64,000 nt of DNA from Cellvibrio polysaccharolyticus (GTDB taxonomy: Bacteria > Pseudomonadota > Gammaproteobacteria > Pseudomonadales > Cellvibrionaceae), in assembly GCF_015182315.1 (NCBI RefSeq), contig NZ_PRDL01000001.1:124001-188000 (forward strand), given 5' to 3'. The translations under genes and the position numbers were made by a program. Shown piece after piece: positions 9,560 through 22,446 of this stretch; within the stretch, counting starts at the first letter, position 1; each line of letters starts with the position of its first letter. The notes below the pieces were generated by a model. The model saw only the letters and a program-made list of their open reading frames with translations, searched no databases and was not told the origin of the DNA.

Positions 9560-10200
9560 AAACCCCTTTCACAACCGGATTTCTCCTATCTTCACTGATC
9601 GATTACTGCGATTTGGCAGGATTTATTCACTTTTGAAATAAATTTTTTACTCATGCACACTCGATAAGTGCTTTTTTTAGCGAATAAAAAGAAATTTCTA
9701 TTTTTATTCACAACCCGCGGTTATTTCCTCAATCCAGGTTTTTCAAGGACTTATCACCAGTCTGTGGATAACTCTATTCAACTTACCCACCGCCCGATAA
9801 AGCTCACTTACGACACTTATCCACATTTGTTCACAGGTTTATGCAGCAAACAGTTGTTTTTATTATTTTTTTGGTTAATCAATATCCAAAATGTGGATAA
9901 CCATGAGGATGGCGCTACCAGGAAGCTGAACATCGAATTGTGGATAACCCGGCTTTTCAGTTTTTCATGTATAAGTCATCAAGTTAACCACCGCTTATTT
10001 GCCCCTTTCCGGCAGCTTTCCAAGCGCTTTCCAATGCGGTTATTAACTTTTTAACCAATTGATTTATATAGTATAAATAGGCTTATCCACATTTTTTATC
10101 ACCCATATATATAACAACATCTTTAAAAAACTCTTTCATTAAATAACTTTATTTATTTTTCATTAGATAAGTATTTATGTTGTAACGCAGAAAAAAACGT
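9560..10200. other. oriC: Probable chromosomal replication origin (oriC)
   Basis: This gene-free region upstream of mnmG contains five exact 9-bp DnaA boxes: TGTGGATAA at 9763-9771, 9892-9900 and 9939-9947, and TTATCCACA at 9817-9825 and 10083-10091. Weaker boxes lie near 9750 and 9783. An AT-rich stretch at about 10060-10180, with TATATA and A/T runs, is a good candidate unwinding element. Position next to mnmG (gidA) matches the enterobacterial oriC. No protein-like reading frame is credible in the region. The boundary is approximate and is inferred from box density. Confidence 0.75.
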
Positions 10201-10231
10201 TAAAGCCGGGCAAAAATAGTTTGCGCAAGTT

Positions 10232-10261
10232 TTGTACAATTTTAAAAAGCATCTCTATAAT
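10232..10261 (+). promoter_or_regulatory. Predicted sigma-70 promoter of mnmG
   Basis: TTGTAC at 10232-10237 and TATAAT at 10256-10261 are separated by 18 bp, with the mnmG ATG about 80 bases downstream. Transcription of mnmG away from the adjacent origin is known to influence initiation in Escherichia coli; whether that applies here is inference. Confidence 0.6.
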
Positions 10262-10339
10262 GGCGCCCCCCTGGTGAAGGTGTTCTGCCTTTACCCTAAA
10301 ATGCGCGCTCTGTTGGTTTAACTGTGAGGCATCACTGCC

Positions 10340-12256
10340 ATGATTTTTCCTGAACACTTCGATGTCATCGTGATCGGCGGCGGACATGCCGGTACCGAAG
10401 CGTGTCTGGCGGCTGCCAGAATGGGCAGCAAAACCCTGTTGCTGAGCCATAACATCGAAACCCTGGGGCAAATGTCCTGTAATCCGGCCATTGGCGGGAT
10501 TGGCAAAAGCCATCTGGTGAAGGAAATTGATGCACTGGGTGGTGCCATGGCACTGGCAACCGACAAAGGCGGTATTCAGTTTCGTGTGTTGAATGCCCGT
10601 AAAGGGCCTGCGGTGCGTGCTACCCGTGCTCAGGCTGACCGCATCCTGTACAAGGCGGCAATTCGCGATATGCTGGAAAATCAGCCGAATTTGTGGCTGT
10701 TTCAGCAAGCGGCTGATGATCTGATTGTGGAAAACGATCAGGTGCGTGGCGTTATCACGCAAATGGGCTTGAAATTTTATGCCCGCTCGGTAGTGCTTAC
10801 CGCCGGTACTTTCCTCGGTGGCTTGATTCACATAGGTTTGCAGAACCATTCCGGTGGTCGCGCCGGTGATCCGCCGTCTATCGCGCTATCTAGACGTTTG
10901 CGCGAGTTGCCGCTGCGCGTGGATCGCCTGAAAACCGGTACGCCGCCGCGTATTGACGCCCGTACCGTAAATTTTGAAGGCCTTGAAAAACAATGGGGCG
11001 ACGAACCGCGCCCGGTGATGTCGGTACGTGGCAACAGTGCCATGCAGCCGGAGCAAATGTGCTGCTGGATTACCCATACCAACGCCAAAACTCACGACAT
11101 TATTCGCGGTGGGCTGGATCGCTCGCCGATGTATTCCGGGGTGATCGAGGGCATCGGCCCGCGCTATTGCCCGTCGATCGAAGACAAAATTCATCGCTTT
11201 GCCGACAAGGATTCACACCAGGTGTTTATCGAGCCGGAAGGCTTGACCACCCATGAGCTGTATCCAAACGGCATTTCCACCAGTTTGCCGTTTGATGTGC
11301 AGATGAACCTGGTGCGTTCGATCAAAGGCTTTGAAAATGCCCACATCGTTCGTCCGGGCTACGCCATCGAGTACGATTATTTCAACCCGCAGGATTTGAA
11401 ACACAGTCTCGAAACCAAAGTGATTGGCGGTTTGTTCTTTGCCGGTCAAATCAACGGCACCACCGGTTACGAAGAAGCCGGTGCGCAAGGTTTGTTGGCC
11501 GGTTTGAACGCTTCATTGCTGGCGCAAGACAAAGAGCCATGGGCGCCGCGTCGTGATGAAGCTTATTTGGGGGTGTTGGTCGACGACCTGATTACGCTGG
11601 GAACCCGCGAACCCTATCGGATGTTTACCAGTCGCGCCGAATACCGGTTGTTGCTGCGCGAAGACAATGCCGATTTGCGTTTGACCGAAAAAGGCCGCGA
11701 GCTGGGGCTGGTTGGTGACGAACAGTGGCGGTCGTTTTGCGACAAGCGTGAGCAGATCGAACTGGAACAGCAGCGTTTGCGCGCCACCTGGATTCAGGCC
11801 GGTTCACCGGAAGCGGCGGCCATTGAAGCCAAAGTGCAAACCCGTTTGCTGCGTGAGTACAATTTGTACGATCTGCTGAAGCGTCCGGAATTGGGTTACG
11901 CCGACGTCGCCAGCCTCAAAGGCGAGCCGGTGGAAAACGCCACGGTTGCCGAGCAAATTGAAATTGAAGCCAAGTATTCCGGGTACATTGATCGCCAGCA
12001 GGAAGAAATTGATCGCTTGCGTCAGTACGAAAACACGCCGATTCCGGCGGATTTTGACTTCACCAAAGTGGAAGGTTTGTCCAACGAAGTGAAAGGCAAA
12101 TTGACCGCAGCGCGTCCGGCAACCCTGGCGCATGCGTCGCGTATCTCCGGCGTTACTCCGGCGGCGATTTCCCAGTTGATGCTGTATTTGAAAAAGCACG
12201 GCTTGTTGAAAAAGGTCAAAGCGCCCGTCGATGACGAGCAACAACTGACCGGTTGA
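10340..12256 (+). CDS. mnmG: tRNA uridine-5-carboxymethylaminomethyl modification enzyme MnmG
   Basis: MnmG (GidA) is the FAD-dependent partner of MnmE in forming cmnm5-U34 in tRNA. The 638-residue product starts at the ATG at 10340 with [23 protein letters not shown], the FAD-binding Rossmann motif, and has the family segments [11 protein letters not shown] and [11 protein letters not shown]. The C-terminal helical domain ends near [13 protein letters not shown]. The length is normal (about 630). It is the first gene after the oriC candidate and is followed by a hairpin terminator and rsmG. Confidence 0.98.
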   Translation: MIFPEHFDVIVIGGGHAGTEACLAAARMGSKTLLLSHNIETLGQMSCNPAIGGIGKSHLVKEIDALGGAMALATDKGGIQFRVLNARKGPAVRATRAQADRILYKAAIRDMLENQPNLWLFQQAADDLIVENDQVRGVITQMGLKFYARSVVLTAGTFLGGLIHIGLQNHSGGRAGDPPSIALSRRLRELPLRVDRLKTGTPPRIDARTVNFEGLEKQWGDEPRPVMSVRGNSAMQPEQMCCWITHTNAKTHDIIRGGLDRSPMYSGVIEGIGPRYCPSIEDKIHRFADKDSHQVFIEPEGLTTHELYPNGISTSLPFDVQMNLVRSIKGFENAHIVRPGYAIEYDYFNPQDLKHSLETKVIGGLFFAGQINGTTGYEEAGAQGLLAGLNASLLAQDKEPWAPRRDEAYLGVLVDDLITLGTREPYRMFTSRAEYRLLLREDNADLRLTEKGRELGLVGDEQWRSFCDKREQIELEQQRLRATWIQAGSPEAAAIEAKVQTRLLREYNLYDLLKRPELGYADVASLKGEPVENATVAEQIEIEAKYSGYIDRQQEEIDRLRQYENTPIPADFDFTKVEGLSNEVKGKLTAARPATLAHASRISGVTPAAISQLMLYLKKHGLLKKVKAPVDDEQQLTG

Positions 12257-12278
12257 TGGCGTGACTGATAAGTAATCC

Positions 12279-12310
12279 GGCCAAAATGCCCTGTCATTTT
12301 GGCCGTTTTT
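12279..12310 (+). terminator. Rho-independent terminator after mnmG
   Basis: The arms GGCCAAAATG (12279-12288) and CATTTTGGCC (12295-12304) form a perfect 10-bp stem with a 6-nt loop, followed by GTTTTT. It sits in the 100-bp gap before rsmG, so rsmG expression depends on readthrough or its own promoter. Confidence 0.85.
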
Positions 12311-12356
12311 ATTTCCGTTTTTTAACCCCCGTGCGAGGGGTAGAAGGATTCCCGGT

Positions 12357-13025
12357 TTGAGTAATTCGGAACAACAGTGGTTGCAAACCCTGCAACGCGG
12401 TCTGGCAGCTTTACAGATCAACCTGACAGAACATCAGCAGCAATTGCTGATCCGCTATCTGGCAGAGTTCAACAAGTGGAACAAAGCCTACAACCTGTCG
12501 GCGATTCGCGATCCGCAGCAGATGATCAGCCGCCATCTGCTGGACAGCCTGAGCGTGGTGCCCTGGTTTCAATCGGCGTCTGGCCAGACGGCAAAAAATG
12601 TCATCGACGTCGGCACCGGTGGCGGTTTGCCCGGTATTCCCCTGGCGATTGTGTTTCCGGAACGGCAATTCACCCTGCTTGACAGCGCCGGCAAGAAAAC
12701 CCGTTTTCTGTTCCACGTTAAAACTCAACTCGGGCTCGCCAATGTGACGGTAGAAAACCGCCGGGTTGAGCAGTATCAGCCCGCGGTGTTATTTGATGCG
12801 GTGATCAGCCGCGCCTTCGCCAGTCTGCAAGACATGATCGGCGGCTGCCGCCATTTGCTGGTGGACGAAGGTTTGTTTTTGGCCATGAAGGGCATTTTTC
12901 CGGAAGACGAATTGCAGCCGGTGCAAGCGCTGGTCAACCTCGAGGAAACCCATCCGCTTAGCGTGCCGGATTCCGAAGGCGAGCGGCATTTACTGGTGTT
13001 GCGACCGCGTAACCCGGCGGCCTGA
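12357..13025 (+). CDS. rsmG: 16S rRNA (guanine-527-N7)-methyltransferase RsmG
   Basis: RsmG (GidB) methylates N7 of G527 in 16S rRNA using S-adenosylmethionine. The 222-residue product has the SAM-binding motif DVGTGGGLPGIPLAI (about residues 81-95) and FTLLDSAGKKTRFL. The chosen start is TTG at 12357 (SNSEQQWLQTLQ), with AGAAGGA upstream; no in-frame ATG near the N-terminus would retain the conserved leader. It lies between mnmG and the parAB genes, its standard position. Confidence 0.95.
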   Translation: MSNSEQQWLQTLQRGLAALQINLTEHQQQLLIRYLAEFNKWNKAYNLSAIRDPQQMISRHLLDSLSVVPWFQSASGQTAKNVIDVGTGGGLPGIPLAIVFPERQFTLLDSAGKKTRFLFHVKTQLGLANVTVENRRVEQYQPAVLFDAVISRAFASLQDMIGGCRHLLVDEGLFLAMKGIFPEDELQPVQALVNLEETHPLSVPDSEGERHLLVLRPRNPAA

Positions 13026-13126
13026 ACTTGATATTCATTGCAGATGCGCGGTTTGCCGGTTGCCGACAGCTCGCAACTGCCACACAATAGCCGGTTTTCG
13101 ACCGCCAGGATCCTAAGGAAAAACTT

Positions 13127-13930
13127 GTGACCAGGATTTACGCTATAGCCAATCAGAAAGGTGGAGTGGGTAAAACGACCACCTGCGTCAACCTGTCTGC
13201 CTCGCTGGTTGCCACCGGCAAGCGGGTGTTACTGGTCGACCTCGATCCGCAAGGCAACGCCACCATGGGCAGTGGCATCGACAAAAATGCGCTGGAAAAA
13301 AGCATTTATCACGTGCTCACCCGCCGCGCTACCATCGACGAATGCCTGCTTTTTTCCGAGAGCGGCAAATACCATGTGCTGCCCGGTAACGGCGATCTGA
13401 CCGCTGCCGAAGTGGAAATGTTGTCGCTGGATAACCGCGAACGCCTGTTGCAACAGGCGTTGCAATCGGTGCGCGACCGCTTTGATTACATCCTCATCGA
13501 CTGTCCGCCGTCGCTGAATATGCTGACCATCAACGCCCTGGCAGCCTGCGACAGTGTCATCATCACCATGCAGTGCGAGTACTATGCGCTGGAAGGTTTG
13601 TCCGCGCTGGCCAACACCATCAACCAGATTCAGCAGGTGCTTAACCCGGCGCTGAAAATCGAGGGGTTGTTGCGTACCATGTGGGACCCGCGTAACAGCC
13701 TGACCAACGATGTATCCGCGCAGTTAACGCAACACTTCGGTGACCGCGTCTACCGCACTTGCATCCCGCGCAATGTGCGCCTGGCCGAAGCGCCCAGTTT
13801 TGGCCAACCGGTACTGGCGTTTGATCGTCAGTCGAAGGGCGCCATTGCCTATCTGGCACTGGCCGGGGAAATTTTGCGTCGCAACGAACCGAATGCCAAA
13901 TTGCCGGACATCGTCTCCCAGGAAAAATAA
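13127..13930 (+). CDS. parA: Chromosome partitioning ATPase ParA (Soj)
   Basis: ParA is a deviant Walker-type ATPase that binds the nucleoid and, with ParB, segregates the chromosome origin. The 267-residue product begins at GTG 13127 with RIYAIANQKGGVGKTTTCVN, the deviant Walker A, followed by LLVDLDPQGNAT and DYILIDCPPSL. An AAGGA ribosome site lies 8 bases upstream. It is cotranscribed with parB, 52 bases further on. Confidence 0.97.
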   Translation: MTRIYAIANQKGGVGKTTTCVNLSASLVATGKRVLLVDLDPQGNATMGSGIDKNALEKSIYHVLTRRATIDECLLFSESGKYHVLPGNGDLTAAEVEMLSLDNRERLLQQALQSVRDRFDYILIDCPPSLNMLTINALAACDSVIITMQCEYYALEGLSALANTINQIQQVLNPALKIEGLLRTMWDPRNSLTNDVSAQLTQHFGDRVYRTCIPRNVRLAEAPSFGQPVLAFDRQSKGAIAYLALAGEILRRNEPNAKLPDIVSQEK

Positions 13931-13982
13931 GCGCAACCGCGCACCGTGATTGAACGCCACCGAAAAAAACAGGCAAATAGTT

Positions 13983-14897
13983 ATGTCGACAAAACGCAAA
14001 GGCTTGGGTAAGGGACTGGATGCGCTGCTGAGTGCCGGTATCGGCATTGGCGCAACTTCGGCCACTGCTCCGCAGTCCGCTCCTGTGGTCGCCTCGCCTG
14101 ACAGCGAACCGGCTGATGGCCGCTTTGCCCGCATCCCGGTGGAATTCTGTCAGCGCGGTAAATACCAGCCGCGCCGCGACATGCACCCGGAGCAGCTGGA
14201 AGAACTCGCCGAGTCCATCAAAGCCCAGGGCGTGATGCAGCCGATCGTAGTGCGCAAAATTGGCGAGGATAAATACGAAATCATCGCCGGTGAACGCCGC
14301 TGGCGTGCCACCCAGCTGGCCGGGATGGAAACTATTCCGGCGATTGTGCGTGTTGTTACCGACGAAGCCGCCATCGCCATGGCGCTGATTGAAAATATCC
14401 AGCGGGAAGATCTTAACCCGATCGAAGAAGCGGTCGCGCTGAAGCGCTTGCAGGACGAGTTTGAGCTGACGCACCAGGAAGTGGCACAGGCGGTTGGTAA
14501 ATCGCGTACCACCGTAACCAACCTGCTGCGGTTGATGAGTCTCACCGAAGAAGTAAAAACCTTGCTGGAGCATGGCGACCTGGAAATGGGACATGCCCGT
14601 GCACTGCTGACCCTGGCAGAAGCGGATCAGCGTGATATCGCCCGTCAGGTGGTGGCGAAAGGTTTATCGGTTCGCCAAACCGAGACGCTGGTGCGTCAAT
14701 TCCAGGAAAACAGCGAAAAAATTAAACAAAAAATCCCCATGGCACCTTCTGCCGATATCCGCCGTCTCGAAGAAAGTCTTTCCGACCGTCTCGGCGCCGG
14801 TGTAGAAATCCAGCACAGCGCCAAAGGCAAGGGCAAACTGGTGATCAACTACAATTCTCTCGATGAACTCGACGGAATTCTTGCGCACATCAAGTAA
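13983..14897 (+). CDS. parB: Chromosome partitioning protein ParB (Spo0J)
   Basis: ParB is the CTP-dependent clamp that loads at parS sites near the origin and stimulates ParA. The ATG at 13983 gives 304 residues with the N-terminal ParA-contact segment KRKGLGKGLDALLS, the CTP-binding box GERRWRA near residue 105 and a helix-turn-helix (VAQAVGKSRTTVTNLLRL). The frame is open upstream to a TTG, but the chosen start places the conserved KGLGKGLDALL at the N-terminus. No convincing 16-bp parS palindrome was seen in the window. Confidence 0.96.
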   Translation: MSTKRKGLGKGLDALLSAGIGIGATSATAPQSAPVVASPDSEPADGRFARIPVEFCQRGKYQPRRDMHPEQLEELAESIKAQGVMQPIVVRKIGEDKYEIIAGERRWRATQLAGMETIPAIVRVVTDEAAIAMALIENIQREDLNPIEEAVALKRLQDEFELTHQEVAQAVGKSRTTVTNLLRLMSLTEEVKTLLEHGDLEMGHARALLTLAEADQRDIARQVVAKGLSVRQTETLVRQFQENSEKIKQKIPMAPSADIRRLEESLSDRLGAGVEIQHSAKGKGKLVINYNSLDELDGILAHIK

Positions 14898-14959
14898 GGC
14901 CCTGCCAGACTTTTGTGCAAAATCCTTTCAAATCAGCGGCAAGTGTTGCAGATTTAAAC

Positions 14960-14988
14960 TTGCTGCTGAAATTTAATCCCCCTATAAT
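14960..14988 (+). promoter_or_regulatory. Predicted sigma-70 promoter of the atp operon
   Basis: TTGCTG at 14960-14965 and a consensus TATAAT at 14983-14988 are separated by the ideal 17 bp, about 80 bases upstream of the atpI start. This is the only strong promoter seen between parB and atpI. Confidence 0.75.
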
Positions 14989-15067
14989 GCTGCGGCTCAG
15001 TCAATGAGGCATGTTTTATGCACCATTGTTGGGCATTTGGTTTTTTTAGCGGCAAAAACGTCGAAAA

Positions 15068-15487
15068 TTGAGAAATAGAACGCCTGAACCAGGTCGACTC
15101 CGCCAAAGTACTGTTCACAAGCCACCGGTTTTGCAGCGATTGCTGATTCTCTGGATGGTGTTGATAGTGATGTCAGTGGCGGTAATGCCGATAGATCCCC
15201 GATGGGGTCTGTCACTTTTATGGGGTTTTTCGGTCTGTCTGTTACCCGCAGTTTGCTTTACCTGGTATGCGTTTCGATACCGGGGCGCGCGCGTGGTCAT
15301 AGCTTCGGTAAAAATGTTTTATCGAGCCGAAACGGTAAAATTCTTTCTCACTGCAATCCTGTTTGCCGTGGTGTTTCACCATGCGGACAAGATTAGCACG
15401 GCTGTTTTTTTTCTCGCGTTCGTCGCCGCTCAAATAGCGTCGTGGCTGGTTTCCGCCATGACCATCAAGCCAGGTTCTGGTAAGTAA
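15068..15487 (+). CDS. atpI: F1Fo ATP synthase assembly protein AtpI
   Basis: AtpI is a small membrane protein that assists c-ring assembly. The 139-residue product has four hydrophobic segments (VLQRLLILWMVLIVMSVAVM; WGLSLLWGFSVCLLPAVCF; VKFFLTAILFAVVF; AVFFLAFVAAQIASWLV). It starts at TTG 15068, with no good ATG, and ends 35 bases before atpB. It is identified chiefly by position as the first gene of the operon plus the membrane topology; the sequence itself is poorly conserved across the family. Confidence 0.88.
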   Translation: MRNRTPEPGRLRQSTVHKPPVLQRLLILWMVLIVMSVAVMPIDPRWGLSLLWGFSVCLLPAVCFTWYAFRYRGARVVIASVKMFYRAETVKFFLTAILFAVVFHHADKISTAVFFLAFVAAQIASWLVSAMTIKPGSGK

Positions 15488-15513
15488 CCTTCATTCAATT
15501 TTTGTACAGTTGA

Positions 15514-16458
<945 letters not shown>

Positions 16459-16493
16459 TTTTTTGTTTTACCTTTAACCTTTGTTTTTTTTAA

Positions 16494-16748
<255 letters not shown>

Positions 16749-16796
16749 TAAGACACAGTTCGTACGCACAGAACTTCCTAACACAGAGGTATCGGC

Positions 16797-17267
16797 GTGA
16801 ACCTGAATTTAACACTTATTGGACAATCGATTACGTTCTTTGTATTTGTCTGGTTCTGCATGAAGTTTGTGTGGCCATTCATTACCAAAGCAATGGACGA
16901 GCGTCAAAAAATCATTGCTGATGGTCTCGCAGCCGCGGACCGTGCTGGCAAGGATCTCGAACTGGCGCAGGAAAAAGCTACACAAACCCTGCACAAAGCC
17001 AAACAGGAAGCTGCAGCTATTCTGGAATCTGCCAACAAGCGCTCTGCGCAAATTGTTGAAGAAGCCAGAGAAATTGCTCGCGTTGAAGCTGATCGCATCA
17101 AAACCGCTGCCCAGGCAGATGTTGAACTTGAGATCAACCGCGCGAAAGAAGCCCTGCGTTCACAAGTCGCTGTACTGGCAATTGCCGGTGCCGAGAAGGT
17201 TCTTGAAGCTTCGGTAAACGAAGATACTCACAGAGCCATGATCGACAAACTGGCTGCCAGCCTTTAA
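16797..17267 (+). CDS. atpF: ATP synthase Fo subunit b
   Basis: Subunit b is the peripheral stalk. The 156-residue product has one N-terminal membrane helix (LIGQSITFFVFVWFCMKFVW) followed by a long charged coiled-coil rich in Ala, Glu and Lys, as expected. The start is GTG at 16797 with an AGAGGTATC leader. It lies 48 bases after atpE and 12 before atpH. Confidence 0.97.
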   Translation: MNLNLTLIGQSITFFVFVWFCMKFVWPFITKAMDERQKIIADGLAAADRAGKDLELAQEKATQTLHKAKQEAAAILESANKRSAQIVEEAREIARVEADRIKTAAQADVELEINRAKEALRSQVAVLAIAGAEKVLEASVNEDTHRAMIDKLAASL

Positions 17268-17279
17268 GCGAGGTGAATT

Positions 17280-17816
17280 GTGGCTGAACTGACTACCCTG
17301 GCCCGTCCTTACGCCAAAGCAGCATTTCAATATGCTCTTGAAGCGAAGGATCTGGCCGGCTGGGACAAGCAACTGGCAACAGTGGCTGCCGCCAGCCGTT
17401 ATGGCGTGATGCAAAAAATGATCGCTACGCCGTCGCTGTCTGCTCAGCAACAGGCACAGGTACTGGTGGATGCATGTGGTGAAGAGTTGTCTTCTCCGGT
17501 GCGTAATTTCATCGTACTACTGGCGCAGAACAAGCGTCTGGTACTGCTGCCCGAGATCTATCAATTATTTGATGCTCTCAAGACTGCGCAGGAACAAGCC
17601 GTTGATGTTGAACTGACCACTGCTGTGGAGCTGGACGACGCAAGTCGTGACAACCTGGCCGCAGCACTCGGCAAGCGACTGGATCGCAAGGTCAACATCC
17701 AGACAGTTGTCGACCAGCGCTTGCTGGCAGGCGTAATTATCAAAGCGGGTGATTTGGTCATCGACGGCTCGGTGCGCGGTCGGTTAGAGAAACTCGCCAA
17801 AGCAATCAATTCGTAG
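17280..17816 (+). CDS. atpH: ATP synthase F1 subunit delta
   Basis: Delta joins the peripheral stalk to the F1 head. The 178-residue product starts at GTG 17280 ([20 protein letters not shown], the conserved N-terminus) and ends with [23 protein letters not shown], the family's C-terminal signature. GAGGTGAATT provides the ribosome site. Confidence 0.97.
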   Translation: MAELTTLARPYAKAAFQYALEAKDLAGWDKQLATVAAASRYGVMQKMIATPSLSAQQQAQVLVDACGEELSSPVRNFIVLLAQNKRLVLLPEIYQLFDALKTAQEQAVDVELTTAVELDDASRDNLAAALGKRLDRKVNIQTVVDQRLLAGVIIKAGDLVIDGSVRGRLEKLAKAINS

Positions 17817-17833
17817 GATTGAGGACAAAGAGC

Positions 17834-19378
17834 ATGCAGCAGCTGAATCCATCCGAGATTAGCGAAATTATCAAGCAGCGCATCGACCAGCTCGATGTGT
17901 CTTCGGAAGCCCGTAATGTGGGCACTGTAGTGTCCGTTTCTGACGGTATTGTACGTATTCACGGTCTGCTCGACGTAATGTACGGTGAAATGATCGAGTT
18001 TGAAGGCGGTCGTTTTGGTATGGCACTGAACCTGGAGCGTGACTCCGTAGGTGCTGTAGTACTGGGTGATGCCCGTGGCATTGCTGAAGGACAACCGTGT
18101 AAGTGTACCGGTCGTATTCTGGAAGTACCGGTAGGTCCGGAACTCGAAGGTCGTGTTATCGACGCTTTGGGTAACCCGATCGACGGTAAAGGCCCGATCA
18201 ACGCCAAACTGACCGATGCTATCGAAAAAGTAGCACCGGGCGTAATCTGGCGTAAGTCGGTTGATCAGCCGGTGCAAATCGGTCTGAAAGCCATTGATGC
18301 CATGGTGCCGATTGGTCGTGGTCAGCGTGAGCTGATCATTGGTGACCGTCAGATCGGTAAAACCGCTATTGCGGTTGATGCCATCATCAACCAGAAAGAT
18401 TCCGGTATTAAATGTATCTATGTGGCGATTGGCCAGAAAGCATCTTCTATTGCTGCCGTTGTGCGCAAACTGGAAGAGCACGGTGCCATGGATCACACCG
18501 TTGTAGTGGCAGCAACCGCTTCCGACCCGGCCTCCATGCAGTTCCTGGCCCCGTTCGCCGGTTGTACCATTGGTGAGTACTACCGCGATCGCGGTCAGGA
18601 CGCACTGATCATTTATGACGATCTGACCAAGCAAGCCTGGGCTTACCGTCAAATCTCCCTGTTGCTGCGTCGTCCACCAGGACGTGAAGCATACCCGGGC
18701 GATGTGTTTTATCTCCACTCCCGTCTGCTGGAGCGTGCTTCTCGCGTGAGCGAAGAGTATGTTGAAAAATTCACCAAGGGTGAAGTGAAAGGCAAAACCG
18801 GTTCTCTGACCGCGCTGCCAGTCATTGAAACCCAGGCGGGTGACGTGTCTGCATTCGTTCCGACCAACGTAATTTCTATTACCGATGGTCAGATCTTCCT
18901 TGAAGCCTCCATGTTCAACTCCGGCATCCGTCCGGCCATGAACGCCGGTATTTCGGTATCGCGGGTAGGTGGTGCAGCGCAGACCAAGGTTATCAAGAAA
19001 CTGTCCGGTGGTATTCGTACCGCTCTGGCTCAGTACCGCGAACTGGCAGCGTTCTCGCAGTTTGCTTCTGACCTGGACGAAGCGACCAAGGCACAGCTGG
19101 ACCACGGTCAGCGTGTAACTGAACTGATGAAGCAAAAACAATTTGCTCCGTTCAGCATCGCGCAAATGGCACTGGTTCTGTTCGCTGCCAACGAAGGTTT
19201 CCTGAAAGATGTTGAAGTGAACAAGATCCTGGACTTTGAAGCTGCCCTGCTCTCTTTCGCTGCCAGTGAATACGCTGATGTGTTGAAAACCATCAACGCC
19301 AGCGGTGACTGGAACAGTGATCTGGAAGGCAAGTTCAAGGAACTGCTGACCAAGTTCAAGGCAACCCAAACCTGGTAA
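17834..19378 (+). CDS. atpA: ATP synthase F1 subunit alpha
   Basis: Alpha is the non-catalytic nucleotide-binding subunit of the F1 hexamer. The ATG at 17834 gives [17 protein letters not shown], the conserved start, and 514 residues in all; the frame is open a few codons upstream, but this start follows the AAAGAG ribosome site. Walker A is GDRQIGKTA, and the alpha signature [20 protein letters not shown] is present. It is the longest gene of the operon. Confidence 0.98.
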   Translation: MQQLNPSEISEIIKQRIDQLDVSSEARNVGTVVSVSDGIVRIHGLLDVMYGEMIEFEGGRFGMALNLERDSVGAVVLGDARGIAEGQPCKCTGRILEVPVGPELEGRVIDALGNPIDGKGPINAKLTDAIEKVAPGVIWRKSVDQPVQIGLKAIDAMVPIGRGQRELIIGDRQIGKTAIAVDAIINQKDSGIKCIYVAIGQKASSIAAVVRKLEEHGAMDHTVVVAATASDPASMQFLAPFAGCTIGEYYRDRGQDALIIYDDLTKQAWAYRQISLLLRRPPGREAYPGDVFYLHSRLLERASRVSEEYVEKFTKGEVKGKTGSLTALPVIETQAGDVSAFVPTNVISITDGQIFLEASMFNSGIRPAMNAGISVSRVGGAAQTKVIKKLSGGIRTALAQYRELAAFSQFASDLDEATKAQLDHGQRVTELMKQKQFAPFSIAQMALVLFAANEGFLKDVEVNKILDFEAALLSFAASEYADVLKTINASGDWNSDLEGKFKELLTKFKATQTW

Positions 19379-19388
19379 GACATGTCAG

Positions 19389-19414
19389 CGCCGGTAACTT
19401 TCGGGTTACCGGCG
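19389..19414 (+). other. Intercistronic hairpin between atpA and atpG
   Basis: The arms CGCCGGTAAC (19389-19398) and GTTACCGGCG (19405-19414) form a perfect 10-bp stem with a 6-nt loop and only a short TTT afterwards. It may stabilise or process the polycistronic mRNA or act as a partial attenuator. Confidence 0.7.
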
Positions 19415-19454
19415 TTTGAAAATGTCCCAAAGCACATCTTGAGGGCCTTTGAGA

Positions 19455-20321
19455 ATGGCAGGCACAAAAGAAATACGTACCCAGATGCAGAGCATCAAGA
19501 GTACGCAGAAAATTACCAGCGCGATGGAAATGGTCGCCGCCAGTAAAATGCGTCGTGCTCAGGATCGTATGCAATTGGGTAAACCTTACGCGAAACGTAT
19601 GCGTGAGGTAATCGGGCATCTGGCTAACGCCAACCCCGAGTACAAACACAGTTTTATGATCCAGCGCGACGTCAAGCGTGTCGGTTTCATTCTGGTATCC
19701 AGTGATCGCGGTTTGTGTGGTGGCCTGAACGTTAACGTGTTCAAAACAGCCATCAAGCAAATGAAATCCTGGTCAGATCAGGGTGTTGAAATCGAGTTGT
19801 GTCTGATTGGTGCCAAAGCAGCTGCTTTCTTCAAAAGCTTTGGCGGTAAAGTGGTTGCTGCAACCCGCGATCTGGGCGAAGCCCCGAACATTGCTGATTT
19901 GATCGGCAGTGTGAAGGTGATGCTGGATGCCTATAGCGAGGGTCGTATCGATCGTTTGTATCTGGTGGGTAACGAATTCGTAAACACCATGACACAAACC
20001 CCGGTACTGCGTCAGTTGTTACCACTGCAGCCAGCGACCAGCGACCAGCTCAAACACCACTGGGACTACATCTACGAACCCGATGCAGCTGAGTTGCTCG
20101 ACGGTTTACTGGTTCGTTACATCGAATCACAGGTGTACCAGGCAGTTGTGGAAAACGCTGCGGCTGAACAGGCTGCGCGAATGATTGCGATGAAAAACGC
20201 AACCGACAACGCCGGTGAACTGATTGACAGCCTCAAGTTGATTTACAACAAGGCGCGTCAGTCGGCGATTACCCAGGAACTGTCAGAGATTGTCGGTGGT
20301 GCGGCAGCAGTCGCCTCCTGA
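19455..20321 (+). CDS. atpG: ATP synthase F1 subunit gamma
   Basis: Gamma is the central rotor shaft in F1. The ATG at 19455 gives 288 residues beginning [20 protein letters not shown] and ending with the C-terminal helix containing [20 protein letters not shown]; both are diagnostic. Two upstream in-frame codons (TTG AGA) are ignored because MAGTKEI is the conserved start. The ribosome site is GAGGG, about ten bases upstream. Confidence 0.97.
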   Translation: MAGTKEIRTQMQSIKSTQKITSAMEMVAASKMRRAQDRMQLGKPYAKRMREVIGHLANANPEYKHSFMIQRDVKRVGFILVSSDRGLCGGLNVNVFKTAIKQMKSWSDQGVEIELCLIGAKAAAFFKSFGGKVVAATRDLGEAPNIADLIGSVKVMLDAYSEGRIDRLYLVGNEFVNTMTQTPVLRQLLPLQPATSDQLKHHWDYIYEPDAAELLDGLLVRYIESQVYQAVVENAAAEQAARMIAMKNATDNAGELIDSLKLIYNKARQSAITQELSEIVGGAAAVAS

Positions 20322-20353
20322 TAACCGCCACAGCACAATTTTGAGTTTAAACC

Positions 20354-21787
<1,434 letters not shown>

Positions 21788-21794
21788 TCCCCGT

Positions 21795-21826
21795 ACCCGG
21801 TAAAGAAATTTTACCGGGTTTATTTC
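21795..21826 (+). terminator. Terminator-like hairpin between atpD and atpC
   Basis: ACCCGGTAAA (21795-21804) and TTTACCGGGT (21810-21819) form a perfect 10-bp stem with a 5-nt loop, followed by TTATTT. Its position suggests partial termination that lowers expression of the single-copy epsilon subunit relative to beta; this is inference. Confidence 0.65.
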
Positions 21827-21845
21827 CGGTTTGAGAGACAGAGTT

Positions 21846-22271
21846 ATGGCTATGACTGTCCAATGCGAAATCGTCAGTGCTGAGCGTGAAATATTTTCCG
21901 GTCTGGTTGAGATGATCGTGGCAAACGGTTCACTGGGTGATCTGGGTATTAACTATGGTCATGCCCCGCTGCTGACCGGCCTGAAACCAGGCCCGGTTCG
22001 CATCAGAAAACAGGGTGGCGAAGAAGAGATTTTCTACGTCTCCGGCGGTTTTCTCGAAGTGCAGCCTTACCATGTTACTGTTCTGGCTGATACAGCCTTG
22101 CGTGCAGACGACATGGATGAAGCAGCAGCACTGGCGGCGAAAGAAGAAGCAGCCAGTCAATTGCATAACCAATCGGGCGAGTTCGACTACTCCCGTGCAG
22201 CTATCCAGTTGGCCGAAGCTTCTGCTCAATTGCGCACCTTGCAATCGATTCGCAAGAAACTCGGCAAATAA
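21846..22271 (+). CDS. atpC: ATP synthase F1 subunit epsilon
   Basis: Epsilon is the rotor subunit that couples gamma to the c-ring and can inhibit ATP hydrolysis. The ATG at 21846 gives [19 protein letters not shown] and 141 residues: a beta-sandwich with [19 protein letters not shown], then a two-helix C-terminal hairpin. ATG 21852 is an equally possible start. It is the last gene of the operon and is followed by a strong terminator. Confidence 0.96.
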   Translation: MAMTVQCEIVSAEREIFSGLVEMIVANGSLGDLGINYGHAPLLTGLKPGPVRIRKQGGEEEIFYVSGGFLEVQPYHVTVLADTALRADDMDEAAALAAKEEAASQLHNQSGEFDYSRAAIQLAEASAQLRTLQSIRKKLGK

Positions 22272-22299
22272 TCACCTCAGGGCGATTTTTTGCAACGTT

Positions 22300-22330
22300 A
22301 AAAAAGGGCAGCTTCGGCTGCCCTTTTTTA
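22300..22330 (+). terminator. Terminator of the atp operon
   Basis: GGGCAGC (22306-22312), a TTCG tetraloop and GCTGCCC (22317-22323) are flanked by A6 and T6, giving a long, very stable, textbook Rho-independent terminator. Confidence 0.95.
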
Positions 22331-22446
22331 TGCTGCTATCCTCGCCACATTCTCCTGCTTTCCATTTATCCCTCTCTGCAATCTGATGTATCACCGGTAT
22401 ACACTGTGTAACAAATCAGAACGTCAAACACGCTGGGGGAATTGTG

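Noticed and set aside
9668..10054. 128-codon plus-strand frame in the oriC region
   Set aside because: It spans four exact DnaA boxes, has an AT-driven Phe/Leu-rich composition, no good start and no recognisable family; it is a chance frame in origin DNA.
12711..12726. parS-like TGTTCCACGTTAAAAC in rsmG
   Set aside because: The left half matches the ParB site but the right half has four or more mismatches, so the palindrome is lost. Not enough to call a parS.
18000..19369. Long antisense frames over atpA, and similar ones over dnaA, glmU, glmS and the RND genes
   Set aside because: They mirror strongly conserved genes on the other strand, and arise from codon bias; none shows an independent start or family.
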